Assembly: GCA_023409675.1 (NCBI GenBank)
Contig: JAEYRC010000396.1
Coordinates: forward strand, 1 to 24,024
Direction of reading: 5' to 3'
DNA length: 24,024 bases
DNA from: Bacteroidota bacterium
Lineage (GTDB): Bacteria > Bacteroidota > Bacteroidia > Chitinophagales > Chitinophagaceae
The position numbers and the translations under genes are program-made. The first letter of the stretch is position 1, and every line of letters starts with the position of its first letter. Shown in pieces: positions 8,247-16,954 of the stretch. Under the pieces are notes generated by a model. That model worked only from the letters and a program-made list of their open reading frames with translations, made no database searches and was not told the origin of the DNA.

Positions 8247-9590
8247 ATGGAAAATTACCTAATAAGGGAAGTGGCGGTAGTGAATGAAGGGACTACAACG
8301 GTTATGGATGTACTGATCAGAAACGGACGTATTGAACGAACAGGACCATCAATAGCCGTAGATTACCGGGTTACCGAAATTGATGGCAGGGGCAAATATT
8401 TACTGCCTGGCGTCATTGACGACCAGGTTCATTTTCGTGAACCGGGACTTACCCACAAGGCCACCATCGCCACCGAATCGGCTGCTGCCATTGCCGGAGG
8501 CGTAACCTCCTTTATGGAAATGCCCAATACGGTTCCTCCCGTATTTACCCAGGAATTGCTGGAAGAAAAATACAGCATAGCCGAAAAAACAGCCTGGGCG
8601 AACTATTCCTTTTTCATGGGCACATCCAATGAGAACGCCGATGAAGCACTGAAGACAAACGATAAAAAAGACCGCGTTGCCGGCATTAAAGTGTTTATGG
8701 GTTCTTCAACAGGCGGACTGCTGGTTGACAATTACCTCACCCTCGAAAAACTTTTTTCCGAAAGTGAAGTGCTGATCTCCACGCATTGTGAAGACGAACG
8801 GATCATCAAACGCAACCTGCAGGCGCTTCAGCAAAGCGGCAGACCTCTGGTACCGGCCGATCACCCGCTAATCCGCAATGTAGAGGCCTGCTTCGAATCA
8901 TCACTGGCCGCCATTCAACTGGCTAAGAAGCATCAGTCGCGCCTGCATATCCTGCACATCTCCACCCGGGAAGAGCTGCAGTTGTTTTCAAATTTCCTGC
9001 CCCTGCATGAAAAAAAGATCACGGCGGAAGTTTGCGTACATCACCTGCATTTTACGGCAGATGATTATGCGCGGCTGGGGAATTTCATCAAATGCAATCC
9101 CGCTATCAAAGCGCCCGGGCACCGCGAAGCGCTATGGGAAGCCCTGCTCGACGACCGGCTCGACATCATCGCAACAGACCATGCGCCGCATACTTACGAG
9201 GAGAAATCGGGCCCCTATGAAAAGGCTCATGCAGGATTACCGCTGGTACAGCATTCCCTGCCCCTCATGCTGAAATATGTGCAGGAAGGCAAGCTCTCTA
9301 TAGAAAAAATGGTGGAAAAGATGTGTCATGCCGTAGCCATATGTTTTAATATCCGGGAGAGAGGGTTCATTCGGGAGGGTTATCATGCCGACCTGGTTCT
9401 TGCAGATCCCAATACCGCTTTTAGCGCCGATAAATCGAACATTCTGTATAAGTGCGGCTGGAGCCCGCTGGAAGGAACGGTTTTTCCATATAGCATCAGT
9501 CACACATTTGTTAATGGCGTGCTGGTATATCACCAGGGAAAGCTCCTGGAAGCCGGCCATGGACATAGATTATTATTTAACCGGAATTGA
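8247..9590 (+). CDS. pyrC: Dihydroorotase, class I type
   Basis: This enzyme catalyses reversible cyclisation of N-carbamoyl-L-aspartate to dihydroorotate, the third step of de novo pyrimidine synthesis, in the cytoplasm. The product is 447 residues from the ATG at 8247. An in-frame ATG at 8217 would overlap the divergent gene's start codon and add an atypical leader. Amidohydrolase metal ligands are visible: H62 and R64 in DDQVHFREPG, K148 in AGIKVFMGSSTG (likely the carboxylated Lys), H180 in STHCEDE, H237 in LHILHIS, and D311 in IATDHAPHTYEEK. The HFREPG and TDHAPH motifs favour dihydroorotase over hydantoinase or allantoinase. It is the first gene of a rightward run followed at 24 bp by the MutS-like gene. 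A TAAGTTCG octamer (8233-8240), close to the -7 consensus, lies 6 nt before the start. pyrD is also in the window but about 9 kb away. Confidence 0.9.
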   Translation: MENYLIREVAVVNEGTTTVMDVLIRNGRIERTGPSIAVDYRVTEIDGRGKYLLPGVIDDQVHFREPGLTHKATIATESAAAIAGGVTSFMEMPNTVPPVFTQELLEEKYSIAEKTAWANYSFFMGTSNENADEALKTNDKKDRVAGIKVFMGSSTGGLLVDNYLTLEKLFSESEVLISTHCEDERIIKRNLQALQQSGRPLVPADHPLIRNVEACFESSLAAIQLAKKHQSRLHILHISTREELQLFSNFLPLHEKKITAEVCVHHLHFTADDYARLGNFIKCNPAIKAPGHREALWEALLDDRLDIIATDHAPHTYEEKSGPYEKAHAGLPLVQHSLPLMLKYVQEGKLSIEKMVEKMCHAVAICFNIRERGFIREGYHADLVLADPNTAFSADKSNILYKCGWSPLEGTVFPYSISHTFVNGVLVYHQGKLLEAGHGHRLLFNRN

Positions 9591-9614
9591 TTAGGGATTC
9601 GAAAACCGCCACTG

Positions 9615-10928
9615 ATGGAATTAGATGCCACGACGCTTAAAGATTTATCCATTTTTCATCATGAAGAAGATTATTCCCTGTTTCATAAACTGAACTTTAC
9701 CCGTACCATCGAGGGCCGCGAGTGGTTGCGTCGGCTGTTCAGTCAGCCCTTCAGTAATTCCACACAAATCCGCGAAAACCAGGAAGTCATCCGGATCTTC
9801 AGCGCGTCACTCACCAAATGGCCGCAGAGTATCTCCAATGGCACCATCATGGTAATGGCGCGGTTCTACGACAGTAACGTTAATGCAATTCCCTCCGCCA
9901 ACCTGTTCAACGCGCTTTCCTATAAAGTTTTCAGTAATTCCGATTATTCCCTTCTGCGTTATTCACTGGTGCACTTTGCAGACTTTCTGCGGGGTATGCA
10001 GGAATTACTTGCTTTATTGCATAAAGACCAGATCCCTGGCGTGCTGAAGTCGTACCTCGACAGGGCAGCACAACTCCTGGAGAAGAAGATGCTGAAAGAG
10101 CTTGCCCAAAGAAGGCCGGGCACCGCGTTCAGTATGAATGAAACCTTGTATTATGGGCGCTACATCCGCGATAAATTCCGCAGTGATACCTTTGAACTGA
10201 TTGATATTTACGGTCGCCTCGATGCCTGGTATTCTATGGCGATGGCTATGCAAACCTTCAAACTGAATTTTCCGGAGTTCATTGATGCGCAACAACCGGT
10301 GATGGATGCACATGAACTCTATCATATCTTATTAAAAGATCCGGTTCCCTATAATATCCATATGCACCCCGAAAGCAATTTCATATTTCTTACGGGAGCA
10401 AATATGGCGGGTAAGAGCACCTTCATCCGCTCGGTGGGCTGCGCTGTTTTCCTGGCACACCTGGGTATGGGTGTTCCGGCTTCCACCATGCGCCTTACCT
10501 ATTTCGATGGACTGCTCAGCAATATCAATGTAGCCGATAACCTGGTGCGCGGCGAAAGCTATTTCTTCAATGAAGTGCAGCGCATCCGCAATACTATTCT
10601 CAAGATCAACGACAAACGCAAATGGTTGGTGCTGATAGATGAACTCTTCAAAGGCACCAATGTGCAGGACGCCATGAAATGCTCTACGGCGGTGATCCGG
10701 GGACTGATTAAAATAAAAAACTCGCTGTTTATTCTGTCGACCCACCTGTATGAGATCGGCGAAGAATTGAAAGATCAGCAGAATATATCTTTTAAATATT
10801 TTGAAACCTCGGTCAGGAACGACCAGCTTGAATTCAGCTACCAGCTTCAGGATGGCATCAGCAACGACCGGCTGGGCTACCTGATTCTGAAACGCGAAAA
10901 GGTGGTTGAACTCCTCGAAAAATTATAA
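9615..10928 (+). CDS. Small MutS-like ATPase lacking the mismatch-recognition domain
   Basis: The product has 437 residues. The C-terminal half is a MutS-type ABC ATPase: Walker A TGANMAGKST (260-269), the YFFNEVQRI segment (316-324), Walker B WLVLIDELFKGTN (337-349) and STH (375-377). The N-terminal ~240 residues resemble the helical core/lever (MutS III) region. The N-terminal mismatch-binding and connector domains of canonical ~850-residue MutS are absent, as is the Smr nuclease of MutS2. Such short MutS-related proteins are common in Bacteroidota and their role is not established. Mismatch repair itself is unlikely without the recognition domain, and binding to branched DNA or a structural role is possible. 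It sits 24 bp after pyrC and 9 bp before the M1 peptidase, so co-transcription is likely. Confidence 0.85.
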   Translation: MELDATTLKDLSIFHHEEDYSLFHKLNFTRTIEGREWLRRLFSQPFSNSTQIRENQEVIRIFSASLTKWPQSISNGTIMVMARFYDSNVNAIPSANLFNALSYKVFSNSDYSLLRYSLVHFADFLRGMQELLALLHKDQIPGVLKSYLDRAAQLLEKKMLKELAQRRPGTAFSMNETLYYGRYIRDKFRSDTFELIDIYGRLDAWYSMAMAMQTFKLNFPEFIDAQQPVMDAHELYHILLKDPVPYNIHMHPESNFIFLTGANMAGKSTFIRSVGCAVFLAHLGMGVPASTMRLTYFDGLLSNINVADNLVRGESYFFNEVQRIRNTILKINDKRKWLVLIDELFKGTNVQDAMKCSTAVIRGLIKIKNSLFILSTHLYEIGEELKDQQNISFKYFETSVRNDQLEFSYQLQDGISNDRLGYLILKREKVVELLEKL

Positions 10929-10937
10929 TGCCCGAAT

Positions 10938-12545
10938 ATGAAGAAATTGCTTTTAGTAATCCTGCTTTTTCCCGCCCTGGCAGTTGTTGCTCAGCCGTAC
11001 AATTACGAAAATCCCGTTATCGACGTCAGTCGCTATAGTTTTGATATACATCTTTCCGATGAGCACGACAGCATTCGCGCTACTGCCGATATTCGGTTTA
11101 TGCTGCTGCAGCAGACCAATATGGTTCAGTTCGACCTGGCAGGCTCAGCCAAAAATGGAAAAGGTATGCAGGTGCTGGCGGTTCGCGACAGTATGGGACG
11201 GCCATTATCGTATACACATGAGGGTAATACACTGAACATCCAACTACCGGAGAATATTAACCGAAATCAGGAACAACGGGTATCGATCGAATACCAGGGT
11301 ATTCCGGCAGACGGACTGATCATTGCCCGGAATAAATACAATAAAAAGACTTTTTTCTCCGACAACTGGCCCAACCGGGCGCACAACTGGCTGCCCTGCA
11401 TCGACCATCCGTCGGATAAGGCGGCAGTGGAATTCAGCATAACTGCACCAGTACGCTATCAGGTTATCGCGAATGGACAACAAATTGAAGAAACCACCCT
11501 CCCGGACAACCGAAAACTTACCCGCTTCCGGGAAGAGGTATTGCTCCCGACGAAAGTCATGGTTATCGGTGCAGCCGATTTCTCGGTTCAGCATATTGGT
11601 ATAGCCGGTGCTATACCGGTGTCGGGATGGGTGTACAGTGAAGACCGCGATCAGCTCATAAACGGCTTTGGCAAGGCCGTTGATATTCTGCCCTGGTTTA
11701 TCGAAAAAATCGGCCCTTTCGGCTATTCAAAGCTGGCAAATGTGCAGTCAAAAACAATTTTCGGTGGAATGGAAAATGCGGGGGCTATATTTTATTTCGA
11801 AAATTCTATCAATGGAAAAGCGAATAATGAAGCGTTGATCGCCCACGAAATCGCCCACCAGTGGTTCGGCAACATGGCAACGGAAAAACACTGGTCGCAT
11901 ATCTGGTTAAGCGAAGGGTTTGCCACCTACTTCAGTCACCTGTATATGTATGAGAAACATGGAGCCGACACATTGCGGCACTTGCTGCAGGCCGACCGGC
12001 AACAGGTGATCCGCTTTGCCACCCAAAACAAAATGCCGGTGGTGGATACTTCCGTTACCGATTATATGAAACTGCTGAATCCAAATTCGTATCAGAAAGC
12101 AGGATTTATTCTGCATATGCTCCGGCAGCAACTGGGCGACAGCATTTTCTTTTCCGGTGTTCGCAATTATTACAAGGCTTTCGCCGGTAAAAACGCTGTA
12201 ACGGAAGACTTTAAAAAAATCATGGAACAGGAAAGCAACCGCGATCTGAGCAGTTTCTTTCAGCAATGGTTGTATAATCCGGGAATACCGAAACTTGAAA
12301 TAGGCTGGAACTACAATGCTACCCGAAAAACACTATCGATAACCGTTACCCAGCAGCAGGATGCCCTCTTTAGCTTCCCCCTTACCATCAGTTTCAGCGG
12401 ATCGGGTAAAGATGAGCTGCTGCACATGGATATTCGTGACAAGGTAACTATCAAAACCATTACCGTCAGCAATAATCCGCTCATGCTGCAGGCCGATCCG
12501 GAGATAGAACTGCTGGCGGATTTTACCCTGAAGGAAATTCGGTGA
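10938..12545 (+). CDS. Secreted M1-family zinc aminopeptidase
   Basis: The product has 535 residues with a signal peptide (about 1-19, ALAVVAQ), so it is exported. The M1 N-terminal beta domain is followed by the catalytic domain. The exopeptidase motif GGMEN (276-280) is present, as is the zinc site HEIAH (H303, E304, H307) with the third ligand E326 in LSEGFATYF. The probable transition-state Tyr is Y385 in NSYQKAGF. The protein stops soon after the thermolysin-like domain with a short beta-rich tail, so it lacks the large C-terminal helical domain of PepN/ERAP-type enzymes. This short architecture is usual for many Bacteroidota M1 proteins. It removes N-terminal residues from peptides, probably in the periplasm. 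It is the last gene of the pyrC - MutS-like - M1 run. Confidence 0.9.
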   Translation: MKKLLLVILLFPALAVVAQPYNYENPVIDVSRYSFDIHLSDEHDSIRATADIRFMLLQQTNMVQFDLAGSAKNGKGMQVLAVRDSMGRPLSYTHEGNTLNIQLPENINRNQEQRVSIEYQGIPADGLIIARNKYNKKTFFSDNWPNRAHNWLPCIDHPSDKAAVEFSITAPVRYQVIANGQQIEETTLPDNRKLTRFREEVLLPTKVMVIGAADFSVQHIGIAGAIPVSGWVYSEDRDQLINGFGKAVDILPWFIEKIGPFGYSKLANVQSKTIFGGMENAGAIFYFENSINGKANNEALIAHEIAHQWFGNMATEKHWSHIWLSEGFATYFSHLYMYEKHGADTLRHLLQADRQQVIRFATQNKMPVVDTSVTDYMKLLNPNSYQKAGFILHMLRQQLGDSIFFSGVRNYYKAFAGKNAVTEDFKKIMEQESNRDLSSFFQQWLYNPGIPKLEIGWNYNATRKTLSITVTQQQDALFSFPLTISFSGSGKDELLHMDIRDKVTIKTITVSNNPLMLQADPEIELLADFTLKEIR

Positions 12546-12601
12546 ATTAATCGTTTAAGATTTACAGCCAAGAAATTACATTTATCACCGATGGAGGGGA
12601 A

Positions 12602-12694
12602 TAAAATACAAATACATTTCCCGCAGATGGCACAGATTTTTAGCAGATCGGCGCAGGTAAAATACAAATACATATCCCGCAGATGGCGCAGATT
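12602..12694. repeat. Two 37-bp direct repeats, 56-bp period
   Basis: 12602-12638 and 12658-12694 match at 35 of 37 positions. Each copy starts TAAAATACAAATACAT, runs through TCCCGCAGATGGC and ends CAGATT. The intervening 19 bp differ. Downstream, GCGCAGATT/GCGCAGATG words recur at short intervals (12687-12715). CAGATT-rich intergenic repeats of this flavour are scattered in many Bacteroidota genomes. With only two copies this is not a CRISPR array. The role is unknown. Confidence 0.75.
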
Positions 12695-12830
12695 GAGGCG
12701 CAGATTTGCGCAGATGAACAGCCTCTGTGTTATATGCGGGAACTGTATTTCGAAAGGGTTGATAATGTCTGGAGCTTAAACCCGTTTTCGGACAAGAAAA
12801 ATACATTTCCTAATTGAGGGAATCACCTTC

Positions 12831-12858
12831 GCCGTATATACGGCATTGAATACTTTTA
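12831..12858 (+). promoter_or_regulatory. Candidate yifB promoter with a 14-bp palindrome in the spacer
   Basis: GCCGTATATACGGC (12831-12844) is a perfect palindrome, followed by TACTTTTA (12851-12858), which matches TAnnTTT of the Bacteroidota -7 element but lacks its final G. The octamer ends 3 nt before the yifB ATG. If it is the -7, the palindrome lies where the spacer would be, a natural repressor position. A 14-bp perfect palindrome is expected about once or twice by chance in 24 kb, so only its placement makes it interesting. Confidence 0.35.
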
Positions 12859-12861
12859 TTC

Positions 12862-14403
12862 ATGCTCGTTAAAACATTTGGTAGCGCGGTATATGGAGTG
12901 GAAGCCATCAGGATATCGGTGGAGGTTAATGTGATGAGCGGAACGAATTATTATATTGTTGGGCTTCCCGACAGTGCGGTAAAAGAAAGTATTCAACGTG
13001 TAGAAAGTGCCATAAAATCTAACGGCTATATAATGCCGCGAATTAAACTGGTGGTTAACCTGGCCCCTGCGGATATTAAAAAAAGCGGAACAGCCTTCGA
13101 TCTCCCCATTGCCATTGGTATTCTTGCCGCAACAGATCAGTTGCCCAATCCTGAAATGCTTAAAGACTACCTGCTAATGGGAGAACTAAACCTCGACGGT
13201 TCTATCCATCCCATAAAAGGCGCCCTGCCCATTGCCATAACGGCCAGAAAAGAGGGCTTTACAGGCCTGATACTGCCCAAAGCCAACAGCCGGGAAGCAG
13301 GCATGGTTACCCAGTTAAAAGTATATGGACTGGATCATATCAATGAGGTCATCCGCTTCTTCCGTGAACCAACGCAATTTGAACCAGTCAATACCAATGC
13401 TCGGGAGGATTTCATGAACGCGCAGAAGGATTTTGATGTGGATTTTACCGATGTAAAAGGTCAGGCCAATATTAAACGGGCACTGGAGATCGCTGCTGCC
13501 GGTGGGCACAATGCCATCCTCATCGGGCCACCAGGCGCGGGTAAAACCATGCTGGCTAAAAGACTGCCCACCATTCTTCCTCCGCTCAGTTTACAGGAAG
13601 CGCTGGAAACCACCAAGATCCATTCGGTCGCCGGCAAACTCCCTGAAAACGCTTCCCTGGTAGCCCGCCGGCCGTTCCGATCACCGCATCATACCATCAG
13701 TGATGTGGCCCTGGTAGGCGGAGGCGGCTATCCGCAACCGGGAGAAATTTCACTTGCGCATAACGGCGTATTGTTTCTCGATGAACTGCCCGAATTCAAA
13801 CGTACCGTTTTGGAAGTGATGCGCCAGCCAATGGAAGAACGCCGGGTTACCATCTCGAGAGCAAAAATCGCTATTGATTTCCCCGCCAACTTCATGCTGA
13901 TCGCGTCGATGAACCCCTGCCCCTGCGGCTTCTTCAATCATCCCGAAAGAGATTGTACCTGTCCGCACGGAACAGTTCAGAAATATTTGAACAAGGTTTC
14001 AGGACCCCTGCTCGACCGCATCGACCTGCATGTAGAGGTAACACCGGTCGCCTTTTCTGAATTATCGGCTACCCGGCAGGGTGAGCCTTCGGCCACCATC
14101 AGGGAACGGGTGATCCGGGCAAGAACTATCCAGGCCGAGCGGTATTCGGCTCACCCGGGAATGTATTCCAACGCACAGATCAGCCCGTCGATCTTAAAAG
14201 ACCAGTGTCCTCTCGACACAGCAGGATCGAACCTCTTGAAAACAGCTATGAATAAACTCAACCTTTCCGCACGCGCTTACGACAGGATCCTTAAGGTAAG
14301 CCGAACCATTGCCGATCTTGATGAAAAGGAAGCGATTCTGCCTGAACACCTGGCTGAAGCCATCCAGTTCCGCAGCCTCGACCGCGAAGGCTGGGGCGCA
14401 TAG
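12862..14403 (+). CDS. YifB/ComM-family Mg-chelatase-like AAA+ ATPase
   Basis: The product is 513 residues, the normal length for the family. Residues ~20-165 form the N-terminal Lon-protease-like (ChlI N) domain (VGLPDSAVKES, KSGTAFDLPIAIGIL). Residues ~190-395 are the AAA+ Mg-chelatase core: Walker A IGPPGAGKT (221-229), Walker B VLFLDE (303-308), and the insert NPCPCGFF...CTCPHG with four Cys (353, 355, 365, 367) that could bind metal. Residues ~405-510 are the C-terminal Mg_chelatase_C domain (RAYDRILKVSRTIADL, AEAIQFR). In naturally competent bacteria the homologue ComM is a hexameric helicase that promotes branch migration during transformation. Many non-competent species keep it, so competence should not be assumed. 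The name YifB is the usual E. coli label. Confidence 0.9.
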   Translation: MLVKTFGSAVYGVEAIRISVEVNVMSGTNYYIVGLPDSAVKESIQRVESAIKSNGYIMPRIKLVVNLAPADIKKSGTAFDLPIAIGILAATDQLPNPEMLKDYLLMGELNLDGSIHPIKGALPIAITARKEGFTGLILPKANSREAGMVTQLKVYGLDHINEVIRFFREPTQFEPVNTNAREDFMNAQKDFDVDFTDVKGQANIKRALEIAAAGGHNAILIGPPGAGKTMLAKRLPTILPPLSLQEALETTKIHSVAGKLPENASLVARRPFRSPHHTISDVALVGGGGYPQPGEISLAHNGVLFLDELPEFKRTVLEVMRQPMEERRVTISRAKIAIDFPANFMLIASMNPCPCGFFNHPERDCTCPHGTVQKYLNKVSGPLLDRIDLHVEVTPVAFSELSATRQGEPSATIRERVIRARTIQAERYSAHPGMYSNAQISPSILKDQCPLDTAGSNLLKTAMNKLNLSARAYDRILKVSRTIADLDEKEAILPEHLAEAIQFRSLDREGWGA

Positions 14404-14595
14404 TTTCCCGGGGAAATAGTTTATCAACTAAGAACTGAGCCGCATCAGGCCAGGGAAAAACATCGGCCAAACCATCACTCACACACCTAAGTTATATCCT
14501 GACTTTTAGCGGCACTCACGATAGCACGCATTTATACGGTAACTTCACCGGCAGGAAATGCACCGAACAACGCTACACTTTTTTACTTTTACTTC

Positions 14596-16389
14596 ATGAA
14601 AATCCTCTTAACGTATTTAAAACCCCATAAATGGCTGGTTGTATTAACGCTATTGCTGGCTGCTCTCAATACAGGCTTCTCCCTTTTTGATCCTATAATC
14701 TTTGGTAAACTGGTGAATCTTGCCAACGACTACGCCTTCAACAGTGAAGGTTTTTCCAAAGAAGGATTTTTCTGGTCATTTAACTGGTCATCACCAGGCG
14801 TCGTTTACCTGCTCTGCCTGTCTATCGGCGTAGCCATGATTAGCCGGCTGGCTAAAAACTTCCAGGATTATTTTCTGAATGTTATCGTTCAGAAGTTTGG
14901 TGCACGCGTATTTACCGACGGCCTGCAGCATGCCATGAAACTTCCCTACCAGGAATTTGAAGATCAGCGCAGCGGCGAAACCCTCAGCGTACTGACAAAA
15001 GTGCGAACCGATACGGAACGCTTTATCAATTACCTGATCAATATCCTGTTCGGGGTATTGATAGGCGTAGTATTCGTTTGTGTATATGCCGGTGTGTATA
15101 TCCATTGGACAATCCCCATCGTATATTTTGCGGGCATTATACTCCTCACGGTCATCACCAACCTGCTCAGTAAGAAAATAAAAGTTATTCAGAAAAATAT
15201 TGTTACTCAAACCAATTCACTGGCAGGCAGCACCACCGAATCGCTCCGGAACATAGAACTTGTAAAGAGCCTGGGACTAACCCGCCAGGAAGTTGAACGG
15301 CTCAACACCAATACCTATAAAATCCTGGGACTCGAATTAACTAAAGTCAAACGGATTCGCAGCATCAGTTTTATTCAGGGAACTTTCGTGAATACCCTGC
15401 GCCAGGTTATTCTGTTCATCCTGATGTGGCTGGTTTTCGGCGACATGATGGATGCAGGACAATTGGTTACCATGCAGATCTTTTCATTTTTTGTGTTCGG
15501 ACCCTTACAGGAAATCGGGAATATATTATTGTCGTACCGGGAAGCCGAAGCATCGCTGAATAATTTTAATGAGCTAATGAAAAAAGCTCCCGAACAGCAG
15601 CCGGCCCAACCACAGCACCTCGGTGAAATTAAAACCCTCGAATTCCAGGAAGTTGGGTTTAAACATCAGTCTGCATCGCATAACGCGATAGAACAGATCA
15701 GCTTCAAAGCCGATGTGGGCGAAACCGTTGCCTTTGTAGGCCCCTCCGGTGCGGGCAAATCGACCCTGATGAAATTACTGGTGGGCTTATACCGACCAAA
15801 GAAAGGTCGGATCCTGTACAATAACATCGATGAATCGTCGATTAATTTCGAAGACCTGCGCAGCCAGATCGGATTTGTGACCCAGGATACCCAACTTTTC
15901 TCCGGTACAATCAAAGAAAATCTACTGTTTGTAAATCCCGGCGCCAGCGATCAGGATATCATTGATGCCCTGCAGGTTTCGGCCTGCAATACCATCCTAG
16001 AGCGGGCAGGAGAAGGCCTCAATACCCGTATTGGTGAAGGCGGATTGAAGTTGTCGGGTGGCGAAAAACAACGCCTCTCCATTGCGCGGGCATTGTTACG
16101 CAAACCAAAGATCTTGATCTTTGATGAAGCCACCTCTTCACTAGACTCTATTACGGAAGAAGATATAACGCGCACCATTAAACGGGTTTCATCGCTTAAT
16201 GATCAGATTACCATTCTCATTGCTCACCGGCTGTCTACCATCATGCATGCCGACAGGATCTATGTTCTGGAAAAAGGCAATATTGTAGAAACCGGCTCAC
16301 ATGAGGCGCTGCTTGAGGATAAGGGATTGTACTATGCAATGTGGCGCCAGCAAATCGGGGAACGCAAAAAAGAAGCGGCTGTTAATTGA
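14596..16389 (+). CDS. ABC exporter, fused membrane and ATPase domains (MsbA-like)
   Basis: The product has 597 residues and forms a half-transporter that should act as a homo- or heterodimer in the inner membrane. The transmembrane domain (about 1-320) has hydrophobic segments near 12-32, 66-88, 145-168, 170-191 and 265-305. The nucleotide-binding domain carries Walker A GPSGAGKST (382-390), Q-loop Q430, signature LSGGEKQR (486-493), Walker B ILIFDEATSSLD (506-517) and switch H544. The substrate cannot be read from the sequence. MsbA-like lipid flippases, peptide exporters and drug exporters share this layout. A 192-bp gap separates it from yifB. TACTTTTA (14584-14591) ends 4 nt before the ATG, the same octamer as before yifB. 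The DUF983 gene follows after 51 bp. Confidence 0.9.
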   Translation: MKILLTYLKPHKWLVVLTLLLAALNTGFSLFDPIIFGKLVNLANDYAFNSEGFSKEGFFWSFNWSSPGVVYLLCLSIGVAMISRLAKNFQDYFLNVIVQKFGARVFTDGLQHAMKLPYQEFEDQRSGETLSVLTKVRTDTERFINYLINILFGVLIGVVFVCVYAGVYIHWTIPIVYFAGIILLTVITNLLSKKIKVIQKNIVTQTNSLAGSTTESLRNIELVKSLGLTRQEVERLNTNTYKILGLELTKVKRIRSISFIQGTFVNTLRQVILFILMWLVFGDMMDAGQLVTMQIFSFFVFGPLQEIGNILLSYREAEASLNNFNELMKKAPEQQPAQPQHLGEIKTLEFQEVGFKHQSASHNAIEQISFKADVGETVAFVGPSGAGKSTLMKLLVGLYRPKKGRILYNNIDESSINFEDLRSQIGFVTQDTQLFSGTIKENLLFVNPGASDQDIIDALQVSACNTILERAGEGLNTRIGEGGLKLSGGEKQRLSIARALLRKPKILIFDEATSSLDSITEEDITRTIKRVSSLNDQITILIAHRLSTIMHADRIYVLEKGNIVETGSHEALLEDKGLYYAMWRQQIGERKKEAAVN

Positions 16390-16413
16390 ATCGTTACACC
16401 GGGATATATTAAG

Positions 16414-16421
16414 TAAATTTG
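16414..16421 (+). promoter_or_regulatory. Candidate -7 promoter element for the DUF983 gene
   Basis: TAAATTTG is an exact match to the Bacteroidota -7 consensus TAnnTTTG, 19 nt before the ATG at 16441 and within the 51-bp gap after the ABC gene. No good -33 TTG lies at 19-21 bp upstream (a TTG is at 16386-16388, about 25 bp away). The promoter is therefore tentative. Confidence 0.4.
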
Positions 16422-16440
16422 CCGGTGAAATACAAGAATT

Positions 16441-16869
16441 ATGGCAATTGAAAAACGGCCGAACTATTTCTGGAGCATCCTGAGCAAAAAATGCCCGCGC
16501 TGCCGCAGGGGCGATATGTTCAAAACAAAAAGCTCCTGGAAGCTGAAGAAAATCTTTGATATGCCCGAGCGATGCGCGGTTTGCGGACAACCCTTTGAGC
16601 TGGAAGTGGGCTTTTATTATGGAACAGGATATGTAAGCTATGCTTTGTCCGTAGCCCTTACCGTAGCAACCTTCGTGGCCTGGTTTGTACTGATAGGGAT
16701 GTCGGTAAAAGACAATCGCTTTTTTTACTGGATGGGTTTCAATATTGTATTGCTGATCGTACTTCAACCCTGGCTGATGCGGATAAGCCGGGTGATCTAC
16801 CTGTACTTCTTTGTAAAGTATGATCCGGAATATGCAACAAAACTTCCTGATACCATATCAAAAGGATAG
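16441..16869 (+). CDS. DUF983 membrane protein with two CxxC pairs
   Basis: The product has 142 residues. The N-terminus has a zinc-ribbon-like pair set, C18-P-R-C21-R-R-G and C45-A-V-C48-G, the hallmark of DUF983. Hydrophobic membrane segments at about 62-87 and 97-118 follow, with LQPWLMRISRVIYLYFF at the end. The function of DUF983 is not established. It is often found near respiratory or membrane-transport genes, and the four Cys could bind a metal. It follows the ABC exporter by 51 bp and is closed by a strong intrinsic terminator, making it the end of that rightward unit. Confidence 0.85.
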   Translation: MAIEKRPNYFWSILSKKCPRCRRGDMFKTKSSWKLKKIFDMPERCAVCGQPFELEVGFYYGTGYVSYALSVALTVATFVAWFVLIGMSVKDNRFFYWMGFNIVLLIVLQPWLMRISRVIYLYFFVKYDPEYATKLPDTISKG

Positions 16870-16954
16870 TTGATCTCAGGCATGATTTTTTATACTATAC
16901 TAACAGCAGTATTTATTCGTTATTAGTGTACTAACCCATTTTTATAGTACTTCA

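Larger units (their letters stand above)
12546..12861. other. 316-bp gene-free gap with direct repeats and palindrome
   Basis: No credible coding sequence is seen. The left part holds two near-identical 37-bp direct repeats and a trail of GCGCAGATT-like words (12683-12715). A shortened echo of the repeat start, AAATACATTTCC, is at 12799-12810. The right end carries a 14-bp perfect palindrome and a -7-like octamer just before yifB. I see no hairpin with a T-tract after the M1 peptidase. Confidence 0.6.

Noticed and set aside
12602..12694. Possible mini CRISPR array (two repeats, one spacer)
   Set aside because: There are only two copies with a 19-bp intervening piece, no third full repeat, no dyad typical of CRISPR repeats and no cas genes nearby.
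14404..14416. TTTCCC-G-GGGAAA inverted repeat right after the yifB stop as a terminator
   Set aside because: The stem is short with a one-base centre and no following T-tract.
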